Source of the DNA: an uncultured Verrucomicrobia subdivision 3 bacterium
GTDB lineage: Bacteria; Verrucomicrobiota; Verrucomicrobiae; Limisphaerales; UBA11358
DNA length: 17,028 bases
NCBI GenBank assembly: GCA_903847285.1
Contig: CAINDH010000255.1
Location: forward strand, 1-17,028
Reading direction: 5' to 3'
Below the pieces are notes generated by a model. That model searched no databases, had not been told where the DNA came from, and was given only the letters and a program-made list of their open reading frames with translations. Shown here piece by piece: positions 6,351-13,299 of the stretch. Position numbers and translations under genes: made by a program. Numbering within the stretch: the first letter of the stretch is position 1; every line of letters begins with the position of its first letter.

Positions 6351-8654
6351 TCAACAGCACCGGCGCACGCCGTTAAATTTTTCCTCCGTGACTTGGGTGA
6401 AAACTTTTTGGTCGCTGCGCGCTTCACAGGCGCAAACTTTTTCTTTCGCGCGCTCAAACTGCGTTTCACCGGAGAGCTCTTTGGCGAGGCCGAACGCAAT
6501 CGCCGCCGCCCCCGCCGCGCTGCGGAGATTGGGGCCGGTTTCTTTGAGCGCGTAATCAGGCAAATAGACTGGCGCGGATTCATGTAGGATGGCGGGCTTG
6601 CGCTTGGACCAAAGTAAAATCCATTCGCGCACACTCAACAATATGATGATGGAAACAAGCACAAGAAAAGCCCCAGCCACGACGGCATCAACGATCTGAT
6701 TGGTGTATTGCTGAATACCAACCTTCAAATCATGTGCAGCTATTTGGCGCGCGGATTCATCTGAAGTGTTGAGCGCAATATGTGCCGCCTCGATTTTTTG
6801 TGACTGCACTTTTGCCTGCGCCAAAAATCCAATGCGCGGGTCGGGATGGAAAATTTTCTCTAAGCCCGCCGTGAATGTCACCGCCAGCAGCCACACCAGC
6901 GGAACCAGCGTGATCAGCGCGAGGGCTGGCGAACGCTTCGGAATGCCTGCGGCCGCCGTTCCCAACGCCATCTTCAAAATTACTGTCGTGCCCAAACACA
7001 GAGCCATCGCAGCCAACATCTGATTCGCGATGCCAAAGAGCGGCCAGAGCGAATTGATTCCGCCGAGCGGATCGCGAACGCCCTGAATCAGAAAATATCC
7101 CCAACCGCCGACCATCAGCGCGGCGGCTGCGAGCGTAGCGGAAAAGTTTTTAGGGTTGCCCAGCGGTGCCCACACTTTGCCCAGCACACCTTGCAGCAAA
7201 TAGCGCCCGACCCGCGTTCCGGCATCCAAAGTCGTCAAAATAAACAGCGCCTCAAACATCACGGCGAAGTGATACCAAAGGTCAAGCCATCGGCCGTGGA
7301 CGACTTTTGAAAAAATATGCGCCATGCCCACCGCGAGCGTCGCCGCGCCACCGGTGCGACCGAATAGCGTTTTCTCACCCAAGTCATGCGCTAGCGAATC
7401 CATCTGCGCCACCGTGACGGGAAAATTCAGCGCGCTGATTTTTGCCGCAGTCGCAGCGGGATCGCCTTTCACATTCATGCTAAAATAAACACCCGGATCG
7501 AGCGTGCAGGCGGCGATGAGAGCCATGATGGCAACGAACGATTCAAAGCACATCGCGCCATAACCAATCGGCCGCGCGTAATTTTCCCGAGTGATAAGTT
7601 TGGGTGTGGTGCCGCTGGCGATGAGCGAGTGAAAGCCAGAAATCGCGCCGCACGCAATGGTGATGAAGCAGAACGGGAATAATTTCCCCGCCACCACCAA
7701 GCCGGAGCCGTCCACGAACTGCGTGAGAGCCGGCATCGCCAAATGCGGGAGCGTTAGTAGAATTCCGAACGCCAGCAATAGGATCGTGCCGAGCTTCATG
7801 AACGTGCTTAAGTAATCACGCGGCGCTAGCATGAGCCAAACCGGCAGGCTGCTGGAGATGACGCCGTAGACAACAATGATCCAAGCAAGCGAAATGTCAT
7901 GTAGCCCGAACACCTGCGACCAGTGCGGGTCTTCATAAACCAGTTTACCGCCCCAGACTGCCAGCAACAGTAGCGCGACACCGATGGCGGTTGCCTCCAA
8001 AACTTTGCCGACGCGCAAAAACCTCATATAGCCGCCCATGAAAAGCGCGATGGGAATTGTCGCGCCAACGGTGAAAACACCCCACGGACTTTCCGCTAAC
8101 GCGCGGACAACGACGAGCGCAAGCACCGCGAGAAGAATCGTCAGGATGGCAAGAATCGCCACTACGCCAATCGCCCCGGCGGGGGAATTCAATTCCTCCT
8201 TAACCATTTCGCCGAGCGATTTGCCGTTTCGCCGCATGGAGCAAAACAGAATCACAAAATCCTGCACTGCGCCACCGAGCACCACCCCAATCAAAATCCA
8301 CAACGCGCCGGGCAAATAGCCGAATTGTGCCGCGAGCACCGGGCCGACGAGCGGGCCAGGGCCGGCAATCGCCGCGAAATGGTGGCCGAACAAAACATAT
8401 TTATTCGTGCGCACAAAATCTTTGCCATCATCATGGACTTCGCACGGCGTTGCGCGGCGGTTGTCGATCAACAGCACTTTCAGAGCAATCCATTTCGAGT
8501 AAAACCGGTAGCCGATGGTGTAGGTGCAGATCGCGGCGATGAGCAGATAGGCGGAGTTGACCGGCTCGCCACGCTTGAAGGCAATCGTGGCGTAGGCGAA
8601 TGCGCCAAGCAATGCCAGCGCGAACCAAAACAAGGAAGCGAAGATTTTTTTCAT
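6351..8654 (-). CDS. cstA: Carbon starvation protein CstA (peptide/pyruvate transporter family)
   Basis: The 767-residue protein is a polytopic inner-membrane transporter with many hydrophobic helices across its length. CstA proteins import peptides or pyruvate during carbon limitation. Recognisable CstA sequence begins near residue 30 (PVNSAYLLIAAICTYTIGYRFYSKW). The hallmark GHHFAAIAGPGPLVGP (90-105) follows, then QDFVILFCSMRRNGKSL, ISGFHSLIASGTTPKL and, in the C-terminal domain, LWPLFGIANQMLAA. Length is near the usual 690-770. The C-terminal 70 residues after the last helix are charged and end in two cysteines. The ATG at 8654 gives a good N-terminal helix, with no Shine-Dalgarno. It is divergent from the zinc-ribbon gene across a 64-bp gap that holds the heptamer array, so their promoters must be close. 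It could be co-transcribed with nadD and rsfS. Confidence 0.95.
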   Translation of the reverse strand: MKKIFASLFWFALALLGAFAYATIAFKRGEPVNSAYLLIAAICTYTIGYRFYSKWIALKVLLIDNRRATPCEVHDDGKDFVRTNKYVLFGHHFAAIAGPGPLVGPVLAAQFGYLPGALWILIGVVLGGAVQDFVILFCSMRRNGKSLGEMVKEELNSPAGAIGVVAILAILTILLAVLALVVVRALAESPWGVFTVGATIPIALFMGGYMRFLRVGKVLEATAIGVALLLLAVWGGKLVYEDPHWSQVFGLHDISLAWIIVVYGVISSSLPVWLMLAPRDYLSTFMKLGTILLLAFGILLTLPHLAMPALTQFVDGSGLVVAGKLFPFCFITIACGAISGFHSLIASGTTPKLITRENYARPIGYGAMCFESFVAIMALIAACTLDPGVYFSMNVKGDPAATAAKISALNFPVTVAQMDSLAHDLGEKTLFGRTGGAATLAVGMAHIFSKVVHGRWLDLWYHFAVMFEALFILTTLDAGTRVGRYLLQGVLGKVWAPLGNPKNFSATLAAAALMVGGWGYFLIQGVRDPLGGINSLWPLFGIANQMLAAMALCLGTTVILKMALGTAAAGIPKRSPALALITLVPLVWLLAVTFTAGLEKIFHPDPRIGFLAQAKVQSQKIEAAHIALNTSDESARQIAAHDLKVGIQQYTNQIVDAVVAGAFLVLVSIIILLSVREWILLWSKRKPAILHESAPVYLPDYALKETGPNLRSAAGAAAIAFGLAKELSGETQFERAKEKVCACEARSDQKVFTQVTEEKFNGVRRCC

Positions 8655-8683
8655 CAGCAGAATGGGTTTGCGGAACCGGGCAA

Positions 8684-8718
8684 AATCGTAAATCGTAAAT
8701 CATCAATCGTAAATCATT
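8684..8718. repeat. Heptamer tandem array directly before a start codon
   Basis: Five 7-bp units follow without gaps: AATCGTA at 8684, AATCGTA at 8691, AATCATC at 8698, AATCGTA at 8705 and AATCATT at 8712. The last unit ends one base before the ATG at 8719, so it fills the place where a ribosome binding site would stand. Confidence 0.8.
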
Positions 8719-9015
8719 ATGACTCGTCATTGTCATCACTGCGGCGAACCCTGGACCATTGCCGGCAATCCCGGACGCGGCGAGGTTTGCATGAAATGCC
8801 GCGCCGACCTGCGTGCCTGCCTCAACTGTCAAAGCTACGAACCACGCGTGGCCGAGCAATGCCGCGAACGTCGCGCCGACCTCGTCCACGACAAGGCGGC
8901 TGGAAATTTTTGCGAATATTTTGAATTCGCCCGCCGCGTTTTGGTGACAAAAGAAGTGAAGCTCTCCCGCGAAGAAGCTGCCCGAGCGAATCTGAAAAAG
9001 CTATTTGGTGACTGA
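8719..9015 (+). CDS. Small cysteine-rich zinc-ribbon-like protein
   Basis: The 98-residue protein has eight cysteines spaced as two likely four-Cys zinc sites: C5/C8 with C24/C27, and C34/C37 with C48 and C65. The second part (CLNCQSYEPRVAEQC, then DKAAGNFCEYFEF) follows a pattern I associate with short uncharacterised bacterial proteins, with the consensus of a Cys pair, then Tyr-x-Pro, then Asn-Phe-Cys-x-Tyr-Phe. The C-terminal third is a charged helix ending ANLKKLFGD. The ATG at 8719 directly abuts the heptamer array, with no room for a Shine-Dalgarno, so a leaderless or weakly initiated message is possible. The last 15 bases overlap the 3' end of the convergent glycosyltransferase gene. 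The function is unknown; nucleic-acid or protein binding through zinc is only a guess. Confidence 0.85.
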   Translation: MTRHCHHCGEPWTIAGNPGRGEVCMKCRADLRACLNCQSYEPRVAEQCRERRADLVHDKAAGNFCEYFEFARRVLVTKEVKLSREEAARANLKKLFGD

Positions 9016-9774
9016 TCGCGACTTCTTCTGTAATTTCCGCAGGAGTTGGTATTTCAAAAACACTTCCCGCGCTGAAATGATCGCAATGCGCCAGCCTTGA
9101 GCGCCATCGAGAAATCCCGCGCGCAAAACGTAGCCGCGCAACCAGCGGAATGCCGCGTGGGTGTAAGGCGCAAGCGACGAAACTATTTTGCCAGCCGCCA
9201 GCTTGTCCTCCGCCCAGAGCCGCGCATATTTTTCACCGCGGGCGCGGTGGTCAGCGGCATCTCGGAAGGAAAAATGATGCAAATCACCACGCAAGGGATT
9301 GATATCGCCGGAAATTTCCAGCCGCTCGTGCACGCGACCGCCGGCAAACTTCGCACGGTCGCGACGGAATAGTCTGACCAGGCGGTCGGGATACCAGTCG
9401 CCGTGCCGGATCCAGCGGCTTTCATAAAAGACGCACCGTGGCAGCGAATAGCCGCTTTTGCTATCAGCTGTGACAGCGGAATTTTTCAACTTCAAGACCT
9501 CCTCGCGCAACGCTGGTGAAAGCTCCTCGTCTGCATCCAGGCTGAACACCCAGTCATGCGTAGCAAGCGATAGCACCTTATTTTTCTGCCCAACGTAGCC
9601 CAGCCAGTCCTGACGCTCGAACCGCACTCCGTAACTGCGGGCGATTTTTTCCGTATCATCCGTGCTGCCGGAATCCAGCACCACGATTTCATCTGCCAAC
9701 CCCGCGCAACTGTGTAGTGCACGCGCCAGATTTTCCGCTTCGTTGAGCGTGATGAGGCAGAAGGAAATTTTCAT
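9001..9774 (-). CDS. Family 2 glycosyltransferase (WaaE/KdtX-like)
   Basis: The 257-residue protein has the GT-A fold pattern of family 2: SFCLITLNEAENLARAL (4-20), DEIVVLDSGSTDDT (28-41), and the metal/sugar-nucleotide-binding DADEE (80-84). The middle section with RWIRHGDWYPDRLVRLFRR and VHERLE resembles the WaaE/KdtX subgroup, which adds glucose or another hexose to the lipopolysaccharide inner core. The enzyme would act at the cytoplasmic face of the membrane. The start is the ATG at 9774, which overlaps the TGA of the upstream glycosyltransferase as ATGA, so the two are almost certainly translated from one message. Upstream in-frame codons as far as 9885 read as unrelated sequence and are rejected. 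The TAG lies within the 3' end of the convergent zinc-ribbon gene. Confidence 0.92.
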   Translation of the reverse strand: MKISFCLITLNEAENLARALHSCAGLADEIVVLDSGSTDDTEKIARSYGVRFERQDWLGYVGQKNKVLSLATHDWVFSLDADEELSPALREEVLKLKNSAVTADSKSGYSLPRCVFYESRWIRHGDWYPDRLVRLFRRDRAKFAGGRVHERLEISGDINPLRGDLHHFSFRDAADHRARGEKYARLWAEDKLAAGKIVSSLAPYTHAAFRWLRGYVLRAGFLDGAQGWRIAIISAREVFLKYQLLRKLQKKSRSVTK

Positions 9775-10859
9775 CCGGCTTTTTCTTTCGCGGCCAGTTC
9801 CAGCACGGCGAGCGTCTCGGAAACATTTCGTTCGAGCTGTAACGCGGCGAAGTCTGGCGTGACGCGGCGAGGCGCGGCAATCCATTTCTGGATGGTAGCC
9901 GCGAGGATTTCCGGCTGCCAGAAATCACGGACAACGTTTCCGGTCACATTTTCTGAAATAACTTCACCCGCGCCATTGTTACTGGAAGTCACCACCGGCA
10001 AACCCGCTGCGAGCGCCTCGATAACGACGTTGGCAGACGGCTCGTAAATCGGCGGAAACACAAACAAGTCGGCAGCGGCGTAAAAATTTTCTAAATCGCG
10101 CGCCTGCGCCGGAAACATCACGCCTGCCGGGATTGACGCAGGCGGATGATCTTTGCCCAATACGATGAGTTTAAGTTTAGAGTTTTTTGCACGTAGCGGT
10201 TCGAAGGCGCGCAACACGAATTGGAGTCCTTTACGTTCCCAACCGGAGCCGACGAAGAGCAGGAGAAATTCATCTTCCGCCACCCCCAGTCGAACGCGCG
10301 TGGCGGCGCGGTTGCCGCGTTGGAAACGCGCCACATCTACGCCGTTGCGAACGAGATGAATGCGCTCGGATGGAAACTGAAAGTTTTTCAAAATTTCCTG
10401 CCGCACCATTTCAGAATTCACGATGATGCGACGGGTATTTTTCAGATCAAACGTCTGCGCTTCCAGCGCGAGAAGATTTTTATGGAAGGCACCCATTCCA
10501 ACCAACGGCTTTTTCCACCATGTAGAAAATTGTTTCCGGCGTTGGAGCCAGACACGGTGAACGCCGTCGCCCGCGCGATAGACATCCTGTTGCACCGTGC
10601 GTTCGAGGCTAAAGACGCAATCGAATTTTTCGCACGCCACTTTTTCCTTAACCGCTGCCGCAAAATACGGATAGCGCAAAGCGCGTTTGGCCGAAATTGC
10701 AACGCGATGCAATTCTGCATTCGCGGGCGCACCATCCCACGCCTCGGCGAAAAGGTGCAACTCATGCCCCCGCGCGGCGAGCGCGGCGAGCAGGCGTTGG
10801 AGATACAACTCCGCGCCGCCGGTGGCGGTAAACTGTCGGCGGATGAGCGCGAGCTTCAT
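9771..10859 (-). CDS. Family 4 glycosyltransferase
   Basis: The 362-residue protein is a GT-B enzyme of family 4. The N-terminal domain begins MKLALIRRQFTATGGAELYLQRL, with the acceptor-side Gly-Gly loop at 14-15. The C-terminal nucleotide-sugar domain shows LLFVGSGWERKGLQ (200-213) and the EX7E motif (E273 and E281) in IYEPSANVVIEALAAGLPVVTS. It resembles WaaG-type lipopolysaccharide core hexosyltransferases, but acceptor and donor cannot be read from sequence. I chose the ATG at 10859 because family similarity starts exactly there; the frame is open up to 11024 but codes for unrelated residues. The TGA overlaps the start of the family 2 gene by four bases. A 245-bp gap with only a weak hairpin separates it from the divergent broken glycosyltransferase gene. 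Confidence 0.92.
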   Translation of the reverse strand: MKLALIRRQFTATGGAELYLQRLLAALAARGHELHLFAEAWDGAPANAELHRVAISAKRALRYPYFAAAVKEKVACEKFDCVFSLERTVQQDVYRAGDGVHRVWLQRRKQFSTWWKKPLVGMGAFHKNLLALEAQTFDLKNTRRIIVNSEMVRQEILKNFQFPSERIHLVRNGVDVARFQRGNRAATRVRLGVAEDEFLLLFVGSGWERKGLQFVLRAFEPLRAKNSKLKLIVLGKDHPPASIPAGVMFPAQARDLENFYAAADLFVFPPIYEPSANVVIEALAAGLPVVTSSNNGAGEVISENVTGNVVRDFWQPEILAATIQKWIAAPRRVTPDFAALQLERNVSETLAVLELAAKEKAG

Positions 10860-10942
10860 GCGTCTATTTTCTTTTAGTCGATGGGCAAAGCAATTCAATT
10901 TGCCGTAGCGCGGCACATTGGAGCGCAGCTTGATAGTGCACC

Positions 10943-10964
10943 CGATTTGGAAATAACCGAATCG
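10943..10964. other. Small hairpin in the divergent glycosyltransferase gap
   Basis: CGATTTGG (10943-10950) and CCGAATCG (10957-10964) pair, with one G-U pair in RNA, around AAATAA. It has no T-run, so it is not a normal terminator. It lies midway between two divergent genes, where an operator could sit, but a stem this short may arise by chance. Confidence 0.25.
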
Positions 10965-11104
10965 TGTCGGTATTCTTCTCATTCTGAGGTTCACTGTGCG
11001 CTTTCCGGCAATAGGACGACACAAGCATACCCGAAAATGTTGACCACCAAAGCACTGCCTAAGCTTGCTAAGTTCTGGCGCAAATCTAAAATCTTACCTC
11101 TCAT

Positions 11105-12109
11105 ATGCGTATCTTGCTCGCTTTGCCGGGCCACTTCAAAACCGTGCCGATGGGCCGGTTCACGTTGGCGGCGCTGCGTGAATTGGGACACACCGTAGAA
11201 GTTTTTGACTTCGACCCCGGCGTATTCTAAAAAGTTTTTGGCCGTGTCTGGCAGCGCTTGCCGTTCATAAATTCCGAACAAATGGCATTGGTCAACCGGC
11301 GTTTCCGTCGCGACTTTTTTGCGCAGCAACCAGATTTGGTGCTAACGATTTACGGCTTCAACCTTTCACCGGAGTCGCTCGCGCTGGTGCGGCGGCAAGG
11401 TGTGCCGTTAGTTTGCTGGTGGCTGAACGACCCCTTTCAATTCCAACGTTCGCTGAAAAGGGCGGCGCACTACGATTTTGTTTTTTCCAACTGCGCCGCC
11501 AGCGTTAAAGCGTATGCGGCGGCGGGAATTAAAAACGCGTGGCATCTGCCGGTCGGCTGCGCGCCGGCCGTGCACCGAGTGGTCGGACCGGAAAAAGATT
11601 ACGCCTGCGAGGTCTGCTTTGCCGGCGACTGGAATCCGCTACGCGCCAATGCGCTCACGGATCTAGTTGGGAAATTTGACGTAAAAATTTTCGGCCCATG
11701 GCGAAAACACCTCCCCCCGGACTCACCGCTGCTGCCCGCACTAACGGATGGATTTTTCACGCCGGAAGAAATGGTGCGGATGTTCGCGAGCACCAAAGTG
11801 GTTTTGAACCTGCATTCCTGGCACGGCAAATTTTCCACCGGCACGAATCCACGCTTGTTTGAAACCGCTGGCTGCCGCGCTTTTCAGTTGGTGGATTGGA
11901 AACAAGACATTCCTGATTTGTTCGACCTGCAAACGGAAATTCGCAGCTTTCAAACCCTGCCCGAGCTGCCCGCCGTCATCCGCGCCGCGTTGGCCGACGA
12001 CGCTGGCCGCGCACAGATGGCCGCTGCCGCCCAAGCCCGCGCCTATCGTGAGCATACCTACGTTCACCGGATGCAGCAACTGCTCGCCGTGCTGAAGCAG
12101 CACGCGTGA
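11105..12109 (+). pseudogene. CgeB/DUF3880-like glycosyltransferase gene interrupted by an in-frame TAA
   Basis: Translation from the ATG at 11105 gives a good Rossmann-type start (MRILLALPGHFKTVPMGRF, later VEVFDFDPGVF) and then meets TAA at codon 42 (11228-11230). Past the stop, the same frame continues without shift as KVFGRVWQRLPF and on to the TGA at 12107-12109. The later part holds family features: IYGFNLSPESLALVRR, WWLNDPF (codons 105-111), a glyco_trans_1_2-type block NPRLFETAG (248-256) followed by FQLVDWKQDI, and an Ala-rich C-terminal helix. Total length would be about 334 residues. A single base change (GAA, CAA or AAA to TAA) explains the break. It could be a true nonsense mutation, strain variation or a sequence error. 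The gene is divergent from the family 4 gene and convergent with the next one, two bases away. Confidence 0.82.
11282..12109 (+). CDS. Surviving open part of the interrupted glycosyltransferase
   Basis: After the TAA at 11228 the first in-frame ATG is at 11282 (a TTG at 11258 is an alternative), giving about 275 residues. If re-initiation occurred, the product would lack the first beta-alpha-beta of the N-terminal Rossmann fold but keep the donor-binding C-terminal domain. I see no Shine-Dalgarno before either codon, so expression is doubtful. Confidence 0.5.
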   Translation: MALVNRRFRRDFFAQQPDLVLTIYGFNLSPESLALVRRQGVPLVCWWLNDPFQFQRSLKRAAHYDFVFSNCAASVKAYAAAGIKNAWHLPVGCAPAVHRVVGPEKDYACEVCFAGDWNPLRANALTDLVGKFDVKIFGPWRKHLPPDSPLLPALTDGFFTPEEMVRMFASTKVVLNLHSWHGKFSTGTNPRLFETAGCRAFQLVDWKQDIPDLFDLQTEIRSFQTLPELPAVIRAALADDAGRAQMAAAAQARAYREHTYVHRMQQLLAVLKQHA

Positions 12110-12111
12110 TA

Positions 12112-13224
12112 TTAATCCGCCGGAATGTGCCGCGCGTAGAGTGCATCCAGATGATCCAGCATCCGCTCGATGCTGGAATTTTTTTCTACGAACACGCGGC
12201 CACTTTCTTTCAGGGTGCGAGTGAATTCCGTCTCCGCTAGCGCGGCGCGGATGGCGCTAGCCAGCGCAATGGCATCATTCGCGGGAAAAATTCTTCCGGT
12301 CTCGCCGGGACGGATAATTTCCGGGATGCCGCCCACGTCACTGCCAACGACGGCGGTCTTGCACGCCAGCGCCTGTAAACCGATCTGCGGCACGCCTTCG
12401 TGTTTAGTGGATGGAATGCACAACACGTCGAGCGCGCGCAGCACTGCGGGCACGTCTTCGCGATGGCCGGCAAACGTGACGGTGTCGCCAAGTAGGAGAC
12501 TGGCACATTTCTCTTTGATGCGTTGGCCGGATGGTCCTTCGCCGACGATGACGAAGCGGGCGTTGCAGCCAGCGGCTTTCAAGTGCGCGGAGGCTTCGAG
12601 AAAGGTCTGATGCCCCTTCCACGAGCGCAGCACCGAAACCATGCCGATGAGTGGTGCGTCGGAAGTTTTCCCTGGCAATTCTGCGCGCGCGCCGGCGGGC
12701 GAGAATAAATCCAGATCAATCCCCGTCGGTTGTGTGGTGATGCGGTTGTCAGGCAATTGGAAAATTTTTTGGAAGTGGCGTGTGATCTTGTCACTCGTGG
12801 TCAGCACATGGTCGGCGAGCTTGGTGAAAACAATCCGGCTGGTCATTGCGTTCGGATAATCCACATCAATGTGCCGCGTGCGCACAATGAACGGCACGCG
12901 CGCCAGGCGTCCGGCAAATCCCAGCACCCAGCCATCGCGCGAGCTGTGCGGGTTGAGCACCTCGATACGTTCGCGACGGAGCCATCGCGCGAGGCGGATG
13001 ATGTTCGGCAGGAAAGAAAACTTTTTGAATTTGACGGCGACGGTCGGGACACCCAGTTTTTCTGCGCGTTGAAAAATAATGCTTTCCCGCGGGGCGATCA
13101 GCCAGACCGCGCAACCGCGTTTTTGAAAACCGACTAACTCGGCCATCACTCGATGCTCCTGCCCGCCCCAGCCCAGGGAACTTTCAGAATGGACGATACG
13201 CCAGCGGCGCGTTGAACCTGTCAT
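12112..13224 (-). CDS. Family 4 glycosyltransferase
   Basis: The 370-residue GT-B protein begins with IVHSESSLGWGGQEHRV (10-26), the Gly-rich acceptor loop, and continues with NPHSSRDGWVLG (91-102). The C-terminal donor domain has GMVSVLRSWKGHQTFLEA (194-211), FVIVGEGPSGQ and HEGVPQIGLQALACKTAVVGS. In the EX7E motif the second Glu is Gln (E276, Q284), as seen in some glycan glycosyltransferases; GSDVGGIPEII follows. It probably adds a sugar to a lipid-linked or lipopolysaccharide glycan at the cytoplasmic membrane face. The ATG at 13224 fits the family start. It is convergent with the interrupted glycosyltransferase (two bases apart) and follows the topoisomerase gene on the same strand after 75 bp. 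Confidence 0.92.
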   Translation of the reverse strand: MTGSTRRWRIVHSESSLGWGGQEHRVMAELVGFQKRGCAVWLIAPRESIIFQRAEKLGVPTVAVKFKKFSFLPNIIRLARWLRRERIEVLNPHSSRDGWVLGFAGRLARVPFIVRTRHIDVDYPNAMTSRIVFTKLADHVLTTSDKITRHFQKIFQLPDNRITTQPTGIDLDLFSPAGARAELPGKTSDAPLIGMVSVLRSWKGHQTFLEASAHLKAAGCNARFVIVGEGPSGQRIKEKCASLLLGDTVTFAGHREDVPAVLRALDVLCIPSTKHEGVPQIGLQALACKTAVVGSDVGGIPEIIRPGETGRIFPANDAIALASAIRAALAETEFTRTLKESGRVFVEKNSSIERMLDHLDALYARHIPAD

Positions 13225-13299
13225 CGCATTGGTTTAACAGCGCGCAACTCCGTTTCAAATGAAAAAAACCGGCGAGAGCGCTCTGGGGATAAATTGAAA

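Noticed and set aside
10221..10877. A 218-codon open frame on + inside the family 4 glycosyltransferase gene.
   Set aside because: It is antisense to a gene with clear motifs, and its translation is an unstructured mix of His, Arg and Phe with no domain.
11228..11230. Programmed readthrough or recoding at the TAA.
   Set aside because: TAA is not a selenocysteine or pyrrolysine codon, and no recoding signal is visible. A nonsense change or sequence error is simpler.
13264..13290. Terminator after the topoisomerase gene, with the palindrome AGAGCGCTCT (13275-13284) and a T-run on the - strand.
   Set aside because: The palindrome leaves no room for a loop, and the GC-rich stem next to the T-run does not pair well.
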